A DNA stretch of 64,000 nt from Actinomycetota bacterium (GTDB lineage: Bacteria > Actinomycetota > Actinomycetes > Nanopelagicales > Nanopelagicaceae). Below, piece after piece: positions 1-10,741 of the stretch (position 1 is its first letter; every line of letters starts with the position of its first letter). The translations under genes were made by a program, and so were the position numbers. The notes below the pieces were generated by a model, which saw only the letters and a list, made by a program, of their open reading frames with translations, made no database searches and was not told where the DNA came from. The stretch is taken from positions 1-64,000 of the forward strand of contig JACMQL010000011.1 of the NCBI GenBank assembly GCA_014377015.1, in the 5' to 3' direction.

Positions 1-285
1 CAATTTGGAGAGTCTTTAGGAATTTCTATTCTCTTGATGTGCGCCGGAGTGGTGACAGTCTTTCCATTGCTTTTATTCAATGGTGCAACAACACGATTGC
101 CATTAGCCGTGACTGGCTTGCTCCAATACATCACCCCAACCATCATGTTCTTTGTTGGAGTTCTGATCAATCATGAAGAAATGACGCCCGGGCGACTCTT
201 CGGATTTAGTTTCATTTGGATAGCGCTTATCTTCCTCGGTGCAGATCTGGTGCGATCTAACCGAGCAGAATTGCGGGATTTTTAA
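1..285 (+). CDS. RarD/EamA-family membrane transporter, C-terminal part
   Basis: This is the last 94 codons of a gene that begins before the window. The visible residues form three hydrophobic segments and contain the stretches PLLLFNGATTRLPLAVTGL and QYITPTIMFFVGVL, which match the C-terminal helices of RarD-type EamA permeases (drug/metabolite transporter superfamily, ten helices). Family knowledge gives an inner-membrane transporter of uncertain substrate. The charged tail RSNRAELRDF follows the last helix. The stop codon overlaps that of the convergent ppdK gene (TTTTTAAG, stops at 283-285 and 282-284), so the two transcripts meet with no spacer. The substrate cannot be told from this fragment. 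Confidence 0.75.
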   Translation, partial: QFGESLGISILLMCAGVVTVFPLLLFNGATTRLPLAVTGLLQYITPTIMFFVGVLINHEEMTPGRLFGFSFIWIALIFLGADLVRSNRAELRDF

Positions 286-2987
286 GCGCTCGCCGAATCT
301 TCGGCAGTCTTGAGCACCTTGGCACGACCTGCTTCCAAACGCGCAACTGGTACGCGAAACGGTGAGCACGAGACATAGTCCAGACCGAGTTCGTGAAAGA
401 AGTGAATACTGCGCGGATCTCCGCCATGCTCACCGCAAATGCCGAGTTTGAAATCCGGTCGCACTGTGCGCGCCAACTCACAAGCGTTACGAACCAAAAT
501 TCCTACGCCAGCTTGATCCAGAGATTCGAACGGATTGAATGGAAGAAGTTCGAGATCCATGTAGCGAGGCAAGAAGGTGGACTCGACATCGTCACGACTA
601 AATGCCCAGGTAAGTTGCGTCAAGTCATTGGTACCGAAGGAGAAGAAGTCTGCGTAATTACCCAGGCGATCTGCAGTAATTGCCGCACGTGGTGTTTCGA
701 TCATTGTTCCGATAGGGATATCGATGCTTTGACCTGTACCTACAAATGTCTTCTTGATTTCGGCCTCAAGTGTTTCGCGCAAATACAACAACTCGCGCTG
801 TGTTGCGACGAGAGGAATCATTACCTCTGGCTTTGGATTGTGTCCAAGCTTCTTCACCTCGAGGTAGGCATGGACCAAGGCGCGAACCTGCATTTGATAC
901 AACTCTGGAATCAAAATGCCAAGACGTACGCCACGCAAACCAAGCATTGGGTTTGCTTCATGTAGCCGCTTGACCGCTGCGAAAATAGCTTGATCGCGCG
1001 CGGGAACTTCTTCGCCGAGTGCTTCGGCGCGTGCTATCTGCGCTGTGAGGTCAGCAAGTGGTGGCAAGAACTCATGTAGAGGTGGATCTAGTAAACGCAC
1101 TGTCACTGGCAGGCCCGACATAGCCATCATGATGCCGACGAAATCTGCGCGTTGCAGCGGCTCCATTTCGGCAATTACACCGTGCTGCACGTGCTCGTTC
1201 TCGGCAAGGACAAGACGTTCTACGTACGAACGGCGCGGTCCAAGGAACATGTGTTCGGTGCGGCAAAGGCCGACGCCTTCGGCTCCCAGAATTCTCGCGC
1301 GAATTGCATCTTCAGGAGTATCTGCGTTTGTACGAACTTGCAAAGTACGAATTTCATCGGCAAAACAGAGCACTCGATCCACGGCCTTTACAACTTTAGA
1401 GGCTTCATCACTTGATGCAGATAGTCGACCTTCAAGATAAGAAGTAACAGGAGATGCAATTACCGGAACTGTGCCCAAGTAAACGCTGCCAGTGGTGCCA
1501 TCTATGGAGATCGTCTCGCCCTCATAGACAGTTAAGTTTTCGGCAGTAAATAGGTTGGCTCGCTCATCCACTGAGATGGATTCAGTACCGCACACGGCGG
1601 TCTTGCCCATTCCACGTGCAACTACCGCGGCGTGTGAAGTCTTGCCGCCGCGGCTAGTCAAAATGCCTTCGGATGCAACCATTCCAACTAGGTCATCTGG
1701 GCTGGTCTCGCGACGCACCAAAATTACTTTCTTGCCGCCACGTGCAAGATCGAAGGCGCGCCGGGAATCAAAGACAACTTCACCGACTGCCGCGCCAGGT
1801 GAAGCAGGGATGCCACGGGCAATCTCTTTGAAGCCGGCCGCAAGGTCGAATTGCGGGAACATAAGTTGGGCAAGTTGGTCACCGGAGGTGCGCACCAGCG
1901 CCTCTTCCATAGAGATTTTGCCTTCATCTACAAGTTGGGTTGCGATTCGAAATGCTGCTTCAGCAGTGCGCTTTCCCACGCGGGTTTGCAGAATCCAAAG
2001 TTTGCCTTTTTCAACGGTGAATTCGATATCGCATAGGTCGCGGTAGTGATCCTCGAGCAGCGCCATCACGCTATCGAGTTCGCCCGCTACCACTGGTGAG
2101 CGATCTGCAAACTCTGCCAATGACATGGTGTTGCGGATACCAGCGACAACATCTTCGCCTTGCGCGCGCTCTAGGTAATCGCCGTAACTGCCCTTGGATC
2201 CAGTGGAAGGGTCGCGGGTGAAGGCAACTCCAGTACCAGAATCTTCGCTGAGGTTGCCAAATACCATGCACTGAATGTTGACTGCGGTACCAAGGTCGGA
2301 AGGGATGCGCTCACGACGACGGTAAACATTGGCCCGCTCAGAGTTCCAGGAAAGAAATACCGCTTCTACTGAACGAATCAGATGTTCGCGTGGATCGGTC
2401 GGAAACGGCTTTCCGGTGATTGATTCAGTTTCATGCATGTAGCCCTCGGCAAGTGCCTGCAATCCTTCAACAGTTAACTCTTGAATGCTTGCGACGCCAA
2501 AGTGCGCGAGTATGCGCGCTTCAATGCGGTGAAATTCTGATACCGGAACATTACACACGGTGCGGCCGAACATGTCGATGAAGCGACGGTAGGAATCCCA
2601 TGCAAAACGCGGATTGCCGGTCTGCTCGCCGAGGGCTTGGGCAACCTCGGGAGTGATTCCAACGTTCAATACTGTTTCCATCATTCCGGGCATTGAGAAT
2701 TTTGCACCAGAACGAACGGAGACTAGAAGTGGCTTTGCCGGATTGCCGAATTCTTTACCAAGACTTTTTTCTAATTCCTTGAGTGCAACATCCATCTCGG
2801 CTTGCAGAGTAGCGGGGATTTTTCCAGTTGAAAGAAATTCGCGACAAGCCTCTGTTGTGATTGTAAATCCGGGAGGCACGGGAAGTCCGATGCGGACCAT
2901 CTCAGCTAAGTTGGCACCTTTTCCGCCAAGCAAATCGGATTTTGTGCGATCACCATAAGTAAATGGGTAGATGAATTGCGTTGCCAT
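282..2987 (-). CDS. ppdK: Pyruvate, phosphate dikinase
   Basis: This cytoplasmic enzyme of about 901 residues interconverts pyruvate, ATP and Pi with PEP, AMP and PPi. The N-terminal nucleotide-binding domain contains GGKGANLAEM (about residue 21). The phosphohistidine domain has GGKTSHAAVVARG with the swivelling His near residue 452. The C-terminal PEP/pyruvate barrel ends with GICGEHGGDP and the catalytic Cys near residue 851. The length matches the family. The frame stays open to an ATG at 3020, but family members start at MAT just before the YxF...GGKG segment, so I chose the ATG at 2987 (weak AAGGG upstream). No regulatory kinase/phosphatase (PDRP) gene lies next to it. It is downstream of grcC on the same strand after 68 bases and is probably expressed separately. 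The role is gluconeogenic or pyrophosphate-linked. Confidence 0.95.
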   Translation of the reverse strand: MATQFIYPFTYGDRTKSDLLGGKGANLAEMVRIGLPVPPGFTITTEACREFLSTGKIPATLQAEMDVALKELEKSLGKEFGNPAKPLLVSVRSGAKFSMPGMMETVLNVGITPEVAQALGEQTGNPRFAWDSYRRFIDMFGRTVCNVPVSEFHRIEARILAHFGVASIQELTVEGLQALAEGYMHETESITGKPFPTDPREHLIRSVEAVFLSWNSERANVYRRRERIPSDLGTAVNIQCMVFGNLSEDSGTGVAFTRDPSTGSKGSYGDYLERAQGEDVVAGIRNTMSLAEFADRSPVVAGELDSVMALLEDHYRDLCDIEFTVEKGKLWILQTRVGKRTAEAAFRIATQLVDEGKISMEEALVRTSGDQLAQLMFPQFDLAAGFKEIARGIPASPGAAVGEVVFDSRRAFDLARGGKKVILVRRETSPDDLVGMVASEGILTSRGGKTSHAAVVARGMGKTAVCGTESISVDERANLFTAENLTVYEGETISIDGTTGSVYLGTVPVIASPVTSYLEGRLSASSDEASKVVKAVDRVLCFADEIRTLQVRTNADTPEDAIRARILGAEGVGLCRTEHMFLGPRRSYVERLVLAENEHVQHGVIAEMEPLQRADFVGIMMAMSGLPVTVRLLDPPLHEFLPPLADLTAQIARAEALGEEVPARDQAIFAAVKRLHEANPMLGLRGVRLGILIPELYQMQVRALVHAYLEVKKLGHNPKPEVMIPLVATQRELLYLRETLEAEIKKTFVGTGQSIDIPIGTMIETPRAAITADRLGNYADFFSFGTNDLTQLTWAFSRDDVESTFLPRYMDLELLPFNPFESLDQAGVGILVRNACELARTVRPDFKLGICGEHGGDPRSIHFFHELGLDYVSCSPFRVPVARLEAGRAKVLKTAEDSASA

Positions 2988-3055
2988 TGCGGACCAGCCC
3001 TTCGCGCTGAGATGTTGCATATCCTATAAGGTCAAAAACTCACCACATACATGAA

Positions 3056-4045
3056 TTAATTAGAACGTTCGATTACAGCATCGCAGAGAGAGTAGAGCGC
3101 CGAAGTAGCGTCGCAGTTGGGCAACGGAGCAAGGGCGGTGCGGGCACCCTGCGCCACTTGCAGAAGTTGCTGGCGCGACTCTTGCAGAGCCTTGTGATTT
3201 CGCAAGGCAAGAAGAACTTGCGCCACCACTGTGTCAGACTCGATCGGTGCAGCGAGTAAGGCCTGGAGTTCGCGATCTGCCGGATCTTGCGATGCCATCA
3301 CACGTAAAGTAACTAAGGTTGGCACTCCCTCACGAAGATCAGTTCCAGGCGTCTTTCCAGAATCTTTCGAATCACTGGAAATATCAATCACGTCATCGGC
3401 CAATTGGAAAGCAATTCCGATCTGCTCACCGAAAGCGGTAACAGTTTCCAGAACTTGCGAACTCGCCCCTGATACCAGAGCGCCGTAACGGGCAGATGTT
3501 GCAATCAATGAGCCAGTCTTATCCGCAACTACTTGCAAGTAATGCGCGAGCGGATCTTCTCCGACTTTTGGACCTTGGGTCTCCATAATCTGACCGATGA
3601 CGAGTCTTTCAAAAGTCTGCGCCTGTAATCTAACGGCCTCCGGGCCGAGGTCAGCAAGTAGAGCCGAACACTTTGCAAAGAGGTAATCACCCGTCAAGAT
3701 CGCAACCGTGTTGCCCCATCGAGAGTTCGCACTTTCGACTCCTCGTCGAAGCGGTGCCTCGTCCATGACATCGTCGTGATACAGAGTCGCTAAGTGGGTG
3801 AGTTCTGCCACCACCGCGGCCTGGATGACTGCGTAGCGACGGTGATCGCCATACTGAGCCGCCAATAAAGTGAGAAGCGGGCGAAGTCGCTTGCCCCCTG
3901 CCGCTACTAAATGGCGCGAGGTTTCTTCGACTAATGGGTACTTGCCTTTAATGTGATTGCTGAGCAACTCCTCAACCTGTGCTAGGCCGTCGGCAAGTTC
4001 CCTTTCTAGAGTCGGCGAAAGATCTGGAATGCCGAAGGAAGCCAT
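3056..4045 (-). CDS. grcC: Polyprenyl diphosphate synthase (menaquinone side chain)
   Basis: This trans-polyprenyl synthase of 329 residues condenses isopentenyl diphosphate onto an allylic primer to build the menaquinone tail. The first aspartate-rich motif DDVMD is at residues 91-95 and the second, DDVID, at 217-221. GGKRLRP, the usual substrate-binding stretch, is near residue 50. Chain length cannot be read with certainty; hepta- to nonaprenyl is usual for this group. Its ATG overlaps the nuoN stop (TGATG), so it is translationally coupled as the last gene of the complex I operon. That position supports a quinone role rather than carotenoid or geranylgeranyl synthesis. Confidence 0.92.
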   Translation of the reverse strand: MASFGIPDLSPTLERELADGLAQVEELLSNHIKGKYPLVEETSRHLVAAGGKRLRPLLTLLAAQYGDHRRYAVIQAAVVAELTHLATLYHDDVMDEAPLRRGVESANSRWGNTVAILTGDYLFAKCSALLADLGPEAVRLQAQTFERLVIGQIMETQGPKVGEDPLAHYLQVVADKTGSLIATSARYGALVSGASSQVLETVTAFGEQIGIAFQLADDVIDISSDSKDSGKTPGTDLREGVPTLVTLRVMASQDPADRELQALLAAPIESDTVVAQVLLALRNHKALQESRQQLLQVAQGARTALAPLPNCDATSALYSLCDAVIERSN

Positions 4046-5565
4046 CAGCGGATGAAGGTTGCCGTGGATGAAATGAAGTTAAGGAATGGAGATGGGAAGA
4101 CTCCGAGGAAGAGGGTAATCACGAAGGCGGAGATGATCGTGGCACTTGTTAGGAAGGATGGAATCACAACACTCGTCGCATCCTCGCTTGGATTGGTGAA
4201 GAACATCAGCACGATCACGCGGATATAGAAATAGGCGGCAATCGCACTCGACAGTACACCGACGATAACCAGTAACGTGTTTCCGCTTTCGTAGGCAGCA
4301 GAGAAGATGGAAAACTTCCCGATGAAGCCGCTCGTGAGCGGAATTCCGGCGAAGGCCAATAGAAAAAGTGAGAATGCGGTCGCGACCATGGGAGAGCGTT
4401 TTCCAAGTCCAGCCCAACGATTGATATCGGTAACCTCGCCCTGCGAATCACGTACCAGAGTCACGACCGCGAAAGCACCGATTGTCACAATTCCATAGGC
4501 GAAGAGATAGAAGATTGTCGCCTCGAGTCCGGCCTTATTGAGTGCTATTACTCCTGAGAGTAGGAATCCAGCGTGCGCGATGGACGAGTAAGCCAGCATG
4601 CGCTTTACATCCCTCTGTGCGATTGCCACGAAAGATCCAAAGAGCATCGTGATAATTGCAATCGTGGTGATGACCGGGCGCCACTCCCAGTATGCGTTAT
4701 CAAAAGCGGTGTAGAAAATTCGCAACATCGCACCGAAGGCGGCAACTTTAGTGGCCGCCGCCATGAATGCGGTTACCGGAGTTGGTGCGCCTTGGTACAC
4801 ATCCGGAACCCATGCATGGAAAGGCACGGCACCGACTTTGAAAAGCAATCCAACTGAGACGAATGCGATTCCAATGAAGAGAAATACCGAGTTGCCCGAA
4901 CTAGAACTTACCGCGGCTTGGATTCCGGAAAGCGAGACGCTGCCGGAATATCCGTACAAGAAGGAAGAACCGAAGAGAAAGAAAGTTGACGAGAATGCCC
5001 CGAGGAGAAAATACTTAAGGGCAGCTTCTTGAGAAAGCAGGCGGCGGTGACGGGACAGACCTGCCATGAGGTAGAGCGGAAGCGAAAGTACTTCGAGGGC
5101 AACAAATAAAGTAATCAGATCAGTCGCAATCGGAAAGAGCATCATGCCCGCAACTGCGAACAAGGTCAGCGGATAGACCTCTGTCATCTGCTCGCCGCTT
5201 TGCAAGGACTCTCGCTCTTCTGAAGAACCTGGCAAGGTCGAAGCCACAACCGTGAAATGTTGTTGGTCTGCAATGAGAAATACTCCCAGCAGAGCCATAA
5301 TGAGAATCGATCCCTGGAACAAGATTGCTGGACCGTCAATTGCTACCGACCCCATTGCCGCATCCATGGTTGTTGCACCGCGGATTCGCCACAATTGAAC
5401 GAGGGCCGCAACCAATGTGACCAGAGTGATCCCTAGTTGCACTTTCGGACGTGTTCTACTCGACAGGAATGCCTCTACCACTACGGCGAGAACAGCACCA
5501 CAGAGAACGATAAGGATCGGTCCAAGAAGGAAATAAGAGAGTTGTGGGATGTCGAACGAAACCAT
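4045..5565 (-). CDS. nuoN: NADH-quinone oxidoreductase subunit N
   Basis: This is a 506-residue antiporter-like membrane subunit of complex I, homologous to NuoL and NuoM and to Mrp antiporter subunits. About 14 hydrophobic helices are visible. The conserved segments include VALEVLSLPLYLMAGLSRH with the membrane glutamate, GAVPFHAWVPDVYQGAPTP and AQRDVKRMLAYSSIAHAGF with its lysine, which belong to the proton channel. It starts directly after the nuoM stop (TAA then ATG) and its own stop overlaps the grcC start. It is a core proton-pumping subunit of the respiratory NADH dehydrogenase. Confidence 0.97.
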   Translation of the reverse strand: MVSFDIPQLSYFLLGPILIVLCGAVLAVVVEAFLSSRTRPKVQLGITLVTLVAALVQLWRIRGATTMDAAMGSVAIDGPAILFQGSILIMALLGVFLIADQQHFTVVASTLPGSSEERESLQSGEQMTEVYPLTLFAVAGMMLFPIATDLITLFVALEVLSLPLYLMAGLSRHRRLLSQEAALKYFLLGAFSSTFFLFGSSFLYGYSGSVSLSGIQAAVSSSSGNSVFLFIGIAFVSVGLLFKVGAVPFHAWVPDVYQGAPTPVTAFMAAATKVAAFGAMLRIFYTAFDNAYWEWRPVITTIAIITMLFGSFVAIAQRDVKRMLAYSSIAHAGFLLSGVIALNKAGLEATIFYLFAYGIVTIGAFAVVTLVRDSQGEVTDINRWAGLGKRSPMVATAFSLFLLAFAGIPLTSGFIGKFSIFSAAYESGNTLLVIVGVLSSAIAAYFYIRVIVLMFFTNPSEDATSVVIPSFLTSATIISAFVITLFLGVFPSPFLNFISSTATFIR

Positions 5566-7095
5566 TTACTCCCCTACCTTTGCAGTTGAATGAGTCTCAA
5601 TAGTCGGAAGCGGATCGCTGAATCCCGCTTGGGAAATCGAATGCTGTGCGGCGGGGTTGATCACGTTGAGCAGGGGTGAAGGATAGAACCCGAGCACAAG
5701 AATCACGGCGAGCACTGGCGCGATCGCGATCTTCTCGCGAAGATTCAAATCACTCAGTGATTCGTTGCCAGGAGTTGTTGGCCCGTGCAGGGCGCGTTGT
5801 ATCGGAATCAAAATGTAGAGAGCGGCCAAGACGATTCCGAATGCGGCAATGATCGCCGCAACTGGATAACGCGTGTACGTGCCGACAAGCACCAGGAATT
5901 CACTGACGAAACTGGAGAGACCCGGAAGAGCCAAACTCGACATTCCGGCGAAGAAGAAAGACCACGCCATGATCGGAGTGACCCTTTGCAATCCTCCAAA
6001 ATCAGAAATGGTGGAGGACCCGCGCCGCGCAGCCATCCAACCAGCGACTAAGAAGAGCGCTGCTGTGGAGAATCCATGATTAAACATGTAGAGAGTCGCA
6101 CCTGATTGCCCCTGCGTGGTCATTGCGAAGATTCCCAAGGTGATGAAACCGAAGTGGGATATAGAGGTGAAGGCGATCAAACGCTTGAAATCCTTTTGAC
6201 CGATGGCGAGCATCGCTCCATAAATAATCGAAATCACTGCCAGAGTAATGATGAGCGGCGTGAAAGTTTTGCTGGCATTCGGGAACAAGACTAGGCAGTA
6301 CTTGATCATTCCGAATGTTCCGACTTTGTCGAGAACGCCAAGCAGTAGTACAGAAGTACCTGGGGCCGCGGAATCTGCGGCATCCGGCAACCACGTATGG
6401 AAGGGCCACACCGGCGCTTTTATAGCGAAGGCGATGAAGAATCCGAGAAAGAGAAGATTTTCTGTGGTGCTACTCATCTGCAAATTGCTTAGCGCAGCGA
6501 TGTCAAAGGTGTGTCCGCCTTGTTCGCCGCTTAGAACATAGAGCCCGATAATTGCAGCCAGCATTAGCAACCCACCGAAGAGGCTGTAGAGAAGGAACTT
6601 CACTGCAGCAGCAGCCCGTGCACCTGTGCCGTAACCGCCGATGAGGAAGTAAACCGGTATCAGCATCGCTTCAAAGAAAACATAGAAGAGGAAAACATCG
6701 GAAGCGCTGAAGACTCCGATGATCATGGTCTGGAGAATGAGAATCAGAATGTAGAAAGTCTTGACGCTCCAGCGTCCACCTGCTGCTTCGTTCCAGCCGG
6801 CAAGAACAACAACGGGAGCTAGCAAACTTGAGAGCAGAATTAGTACAAGTGCGATTCCATCAATGCCTACCGCGAAATTTATTCCGAAGGTCGGGATCCA
6901 GGAATACGACTGCACGAACTGTGGATCTACATTATCGCGCTGGAACTGCGTCGCCATTGCGATTGCTACTCCAGCCACCGCCAGGGTAGTAACCAACGCA
7001 ATTCGCTTTGCCAGCAACTCGCTTGCTGCAGGGAGTGCACTCAGCACGAATGCACCAGCCAATGGAATTAACCCGAGAATTATCAACCAGTTCAT
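5566..7095 (-). CDS. nuoM: NADH-quinone oxidoreductase subunit M
   Basis: This is a 509-residue antiporter-like proton-pumping subunit. Signatures are [18 protein letters not shown] with the channel glutamate, [19 protein letters not shown] and [19 protein letters not shown]. The open frame extends 18 codons upstream, but the ATG at 7095 forms an ATGA overlap with the nuoL stop and gives the standard start [12 protein letters not shown], so that start was chosen. The C-terminal tail after the last helix is hydrophilic and includes [14 protein letters not shown]. It is cotranscribed with nuoL and nuoN. Confidence 0.97.
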   Translation of the reverse strand: MNWLIILGLIPLAGAFVLSALPAASELLAKRIALVTTLAVAGVAIAMATQFQRDNVDPQFVQSYSWIPTFGINFAVGIDGIALVLILLSSLLAPVVVLAGWNEAAGGRWSVKTFYILILILQTMIIGVFSASDVFLFYVFFEAMLIPVYFLIGGYGTGARAAAAVKFLLYSLFGGLLMLAAIIGLYVLSGEQGGHTFDIAALSNLQMSSTTENLLFLGFFIAFAIKAPVWPFHTWLPDAADSAAPGTSVLLLGVLDKVGTFGMIKYCLVLFPNASKTFTPLIITLAVISIIYGAMLAIGQKDFKRLIAFTSISHFGFITLGIFAMTTQGQSGATLYMFNHGFSTAALFLVAGWMAARRGSSTISDFGGLQRVTPIMAWSFFFAGMSSLALPGLSSFVSEFLVLVGTYTRYPVAAIIAAFGIVLAALYILIPIQRALHGPTTPGNESLSDLNLREKIAIAPVLAVILVLGFYPSPLLNVINPAAQHSISQAGFSDPLPTIETHSTAKVGE

Positions 7096-8984
7096 AGCGT
7101 CACTATCCAAATCGTGGCCACGAGGCCAATTGCTCCGAGCAGAATCCACATCGCATAACTGCGTACGTAACCGGTTTGGGTTGTGCGAAGTGCCGAACCA
7201 GAACCTTGGGTCAGGCGGGCTACTCCACGCACTGCGCCGTCGATAACGAATTTGTCGATATCCACTAATGCTGCGGTGACTTTCTGTCCAGGTCGCATAA
7301 AGACTGCCTCGTTAAAGGCATCCTGCATCAGGTCGCGACGGGCAATCTTTGTGAAGATAGAAACGTTCTCCGGAGCTTCGCGCAAAACCTCGGTTCGCAA
7401 ATATTTCATTACTGCAATTCCAACACCAAGGGCCACTAGCAGCAGGGCAAGAATCGACACCACTGCCGGGCTGAGAAGTTCTACTTCTACTTCGTGCTCA
7501 TGTTCGACAACGGGAGCAAGCCAATTACGAAGCGAGTTTCCTTGCGAGAAAATGAATCCCGATGCGACCGATCCCACTGCAAGGAGCACCATCGGAATCC
7601 ACATCAGGGCGGGAGATTCATGCGGGTGAGCCTTTGCATCCCAACGCTTGTTTCCCGCAAAAGTCATGATGACAAGTCGCGTCATATAGAAGGCGGTTAT
7701 TGCTGCGCCAAGAAGTGCAGTACAACCGAAAATCCATCCCTTGACACCGCCTGCATTGAAGGCGACTTCAATAATTTTGTCCTTGGAGTAGAAGCCTGCG
7801 AACGGTGGGACTCCGATGATTGCAAGATAGCCGATGCCAAATGTTGCGAAAGTGATCGGCATGAACTTTCGCAGTCCGCCAAATCGTCGCATGTTTACTT
7901 CATCATCCATGCCGTGCATGACAGATCCAGCACCGAGGAACATTCCAGCTTTGAAGAAGCCGTGTGTCAGCAAATGCATGATCGCGAAGGCATAACCAGC
8001 AGGTCCAAGGCCCGCGCCGAGAATCATGTAACCGATCTGCGACATGGTTGAAGCAGCAAGGGCTTTCTTAATGTCATCTTTGGCCATACCGATGATGGCA
8101 CCGAAGAGCAGTGTTATGGCACCGACGATTGCGACCATCAATTGCGCGGTCGGAGCAGCATCGAAAATAAAATTAGAACGCACGATTAGGTAAACGCCCG
8201 CGGTAACCATTGTTGCCGCATGGATGAGAGCTGATACTGGCGTAGGACCCGCCATTGCATCTCCGAGCCATGCCTGCAATGGGAATTGCGCCGACTTGCC
8301 GGTGGCGGCTACCAAAAGCATGATTCCGATTGCGGTGAGAGCGCCGGTGGATGCATGCTCCGCCTGCTCTTTGACCCCGGAGAATGAAACTGTCCCGAGA
8401 GTTGCGAAGGAGATCATGATTGCAAGAGATAGCCCAAGGTCACCGACGCGGTTGGCTATGAATGCCTTCTTTGCCGCTGTGGCATAAGTTGGCTTTTGAT
8501 TCCAGAATCCGATGAGTAGGTATGAGGCAAGGCCAACTCCTTCCCAACCTACATACAAGTTGAGATACGAATCTCCGAGAACCAGCAGGAGCATTGCCGC
8601 GATAAATAGATTGAGGTATGCAAAGAATCTGCGTCGATCAAGGTCATGTGACATGTAGGCGATCGAATAAATATGGATCAGCGTTCCGACGCCGGTAATG
8701 AGCAAGACGAAGCAGATCGAAAGTTGATCTAGCATGAGCGCCGCATCCACTTTGAATGAGCCGACAGATATCCAACTAAAAAGTTTCTGAGTGACGGCAC
8801 GCTCTTCGCCAGAGCGCGCGAGCATTTGACTGAATTGATAAAGACCGACGACGAATGATGATCCTGAGGCAAGGGTGGCAAGCACGTGGCCCCAGCGATC
8901 CGCCCGGCGCCCGGCAAGTAGTAGAACAGCCGAGCCAATGAGCGGTAGTGCAATCAGGTAGACCAAAGAATTACTTGTCATCAC
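7092..8984 (-). CDS. nuoL: NADH-quinone oxidoreductase subunit L
   Basis: This 630-residue subunit is the distal antiporter-like subunit and carries the long C-terminal amphipathic helix that braces the membrane arm. Signatures include [37 protein letters not shown] and [19 protein letters not shown]. The listed start is a GTG at 8984, immediately followed by ATG at 8981; either may be used. The nuoK stop is just upstream. The region before the last helix holds the run EHEHEVEVE, probably an external loop. The length matches actinobacterial NuoL. Confidence 0.97.
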   Translation of the reverse strand: MMTSNSLVYLIALPLIGSAVLLLAGRRADRWGHVLATLASGSSFVVGLYQFSQMLARSGEERAVTQKLFSWISVGSFKVDAALMLDQLSICFVLLITGVGTLIHIYSIAYMSHDLDRRRFFAYLNLFIAAMLLLVLGDSYLNLYVGWEGVGLASYLLIGFWNQKPTYATAAKKAFIANRVGDLGLSLAIMISFATLGTVSFSGVKEQAEHASTGALTAIGIMLLVAATGKSAQFPLQAWLGDAMAGPTPVSALIHAATMVTAGVYLIVRSNFIFDAAPTAQLMVAIVGAITLLFGAIIGMAKDDIKKALAASTMSQIGYMILGAGLGPAGYAFAIMHLLTHGFFKAGMFLGAGSVMHGMDDEVNMRRFGGLRKFMPITFATFGIGYLAIIGVPPFAGFYSKDKIIEVAFNAGGVKGWIFGCTALLGAAITAFYMTRLVIMTFAGNKRWDAKAHPHESPALMWIPMVLLAVGSVASGFIFSQGNSLRNWLAPVVEHEHEVEVELLSPAVVSILALLLVALGVGIAVMKYLRTEVLREAPENVSIFTKIARRDLMQDAFNEAVFMRPGQKVTAALVDIDKFVIDGAVRGVARLTQGSGSALRTTQTGYVRSYAMWILLGAIGLVATIWIVTL

Positions 8985-8985
8985 A

Positions 8986-9285
8986 TCACCGCTTCAACAA
9001 GTTAGCATCGTCAACCGATGCAGATCGACGTGTCCGATAAATCGTCACGATAATGGCTAAGCCGATAACAACTTCGCAGGCAGCAACAACCATCGTGAAG
9101 AAGGCAATCACTTGGCCGTCAAGATTTCCGTTAATCCGAGCGAAGGTGACAAATGCTAGGTTGGAAGCGTTGAGCATGAGTTCGATGCACATAAAAACAA
9201 CGATCGCATTTCGACGAACAACAACTCCGATAGCTCCAATGACGAAAAGGAGCACGGAAACGTATAAATAATTTGCTGGATTCAT
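8986..9285 (-). CDS. nuoK: NADH-quinone oxidoreductase subunit K
   Basis: This is a 99-residue, three-helix membrane subunit of complex I. It contains the two buried glutamates of the proton path in the second and third helices ([16 protein letters not shown] and [15 protein letters not shown]). The start NPANYLYVS is typical. Its ATG overlaps the nuoJ stop as ATGA, and the nuoL start follows its stop at once. The C-terminal [16 protein letters not shown] is a short cytoplasmic tail common in actinobacteria. Confidence 0.96.
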   Translation of the reverse strand: MNPANYLYVSVLLFVIGAIGVVVRRNAIVVFMCIELMLNASNLAFVTFARINGNLDGQVIAFFTMVVAACEVVIGLAIIVTIYRTRRSASVDDANLLKR

Positions 9286-10061
9286 TTTGGTTCCTCCTCC
9301 AATTTCTCGAGTTGGAATGGCGCTGAATCGATAACGTCACCGCGCGCCTCCAGAGTTGCAGAGATAGAGGCTTGGGCGATCGAGCCATCTGGCAGAAGCG
9401 CTGGAACATCGACCGCGTTGTGCAAGGCGTAGACACCAGGACCGGGCAGGCCGGCGGCCGTAGCCAGTGAGCCAGTGCGGAACCGCCTGACCGCACGATC
9501 GCGCTGCGTTGGACGAGCAACAACTCGATGGTTGTGCGCTAAAACCATAGCGCCGAGTGCAGCGGTAATGAGTAGCGCTGAAACAACTTCAAATGCCCAC
9601 ACGTAACGCGAGAACAAGAGTTGCGCAAGGGCAGGAACGTTTCCGTCAATATTAGCGGCCGTCAATCCCGCGAAATCGTGATCCAAGGTGGCTCTTCCGA
9701 GAAGAGAAACCAGCAAGCCACCAAAGCCAAGCGCCGCGGTAATCGCGATGGGGCGCAATCCGGGAATTGTCTCGGTGAGCGAATCAGAAGAATCGACGCC
9801 AACGAGCATAAGAATAAAGAGGAAGAGCATCATCACAGCACCCGTGTAGACGACGATCTGAACGATGCCCAGGAACGGTGCATCTTGTGCGATGTAGAAA
9901 ATAGCCAGTGAAATCATCACCGCTGCTAGCAAGATGGCTGAATGAACTGCCTTCTTTACTAACAACATCGAGAGCGCGGCCAAGACCGTCAATGGAGCAA
10001 GAATCCAGAACAGAACTGCTTCAGGACCTGAGGTCTTTGTTAACTCAAGTGCTAGATACAT
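9282..10061 (-). CDS. nuoJ: NADH-quinone oxidoreductase subunit J
   Basis: This is a 259-residue membrane subunit with five predicted helices in its first 180 residues. It includes the conserved [20 protein letters not shown] segment that forms part of the quinone-to-channel link. A hydrophilic C-terminal tail of about 75 residues follows (from [16 protein letters not shown]) and appears unstructured; such tails are seen in actinobacterial NuoJ. Its ATG shares one base with the nuoI stop, and its stop overlaps nuoK by four bases. Confidence 0.95.
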   Translation of the reverse strand: MYLALELTKTSGPEAVLFWILAPLTVLAALSMLLVKKAVHSAILLAAVMISLAIFYIAQDAPFLGIVQIVVYTGAVMMLFLFILMLVGVDSSDSLTETIPGLRPIAITAALGFGGLLVSLLGRATLDHDFAGLTAANIDGNVPALAQLLFSRYVWAFEVVSALLITAALGAMVLAHNHRVVARPTQRDRAVRRFRTGSLATAAGLPGPGVYALHNAVDVPALLPDGSIAQASISATLEARGDVIDSAPFQLEKLEEEPK

Positions 10062-10741
10062 CAGGGCTGCACCTCCTGTGAAGGATGCGCTCCCGGAACT
10101 TCGCCCTTGTAATAGTTGCTTTCATCCATATCTGGGTACATCGGATGCGGCGGCATTAGCATTCCTTGCCGAAGCGGAGCGAGTAGATCAGCCTTCTCGA
10201 AAATCAATTTGGATCGTGAATCATCAGCAAGTTCGTACTCATTTGTCATAGTGAGAGCGCGCGTAGGACAGGCCTCGATGCAGAGTCCGCAAAAAATACA
10301 GCGCAGATAATTGATTTGGTAAACCTTGCCGTATCGCTCACCCGGAGACATGCGATTCTCTTCAGTGTTGGATTCACCTTCAACGTAGATCGCATCAGCC
10401 GGGCAGGCCCATGCGCACAATTCGCAACCGATGCACTTCTCAAGTCCATCTGGATGTCGATTGAGTTGATGGCGACCATGGAAACGCTCCGCCGTTGGCT
10501 CTTTTACTTCCGGATATTCAATAGTGGTTGGCTTCTTGAACATCGCTTTAAATGTGACCCAAAAACCCCCGAGTTGTTTTCCAAAACTTCGCGCGCCTGC
10601 AGTGCTTACTCCGACCGATTGCGCAGCGGCCAACCCGAGATCTCTTCCAAGGAGGGATGAGGGAGGGACGTTACTTACTTCACTGACTTCACTGAATTCA
10701 TTAGGAGCCTCTGACGAAGAGAGATCTTGTGGATCAACCAC
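10061..10741 (-). CDS. nuoI: NADH-quinone oxidoreductase subunit I (two [4Fe-4S] clusters)
   Basis: This 226-residue ferredoxin-like subunit carries clusters N6a and N6b. The two binding motifs are [12 protein letters not shown] and [12 protein letters not shown]. The N-terminal extension of about 50 residues is rich in Ser, Glu and Val ([13 protein letters not shown]) and precedes the conserved [10 protein letters not shown] helix; such an extension is longer than in E. coli. The start is a GTG that lies 8 bases inside the nuoH 3' end, so translation is coupled. It passes electrons from the NuoG arm to NuoB. Confidence 0.96.
   Translation of the reverse strand: MVDPQDLSSSEAPNEFSEVSEVSNVPPSSLLGRDLGLAAAQSVGVSTAGARSFGKQLGGFWVTFKAMFKKPTTIEYPEVKEPTAERFHGRHQLNRHPDGLEKCIGCELCAWACPADAIYVEGESNTEENRMSPGERYGKVYQINYLRCIFCGLCIEACPTRALTMTNEYELADDSRSKLIFEKADLLAPLRQGMLMPPHPMYPDMDESNYYKGEVPGAHPSQEVQP

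Noticed and set aside
2988-3020. Upstream start of ppdK (ATG at 3020)
   Set aside because: The extra residues MQHLSAKGWSA are not found in the family and a -10-like TAGGAT abuts that ATG, which would leave it untranscribed.
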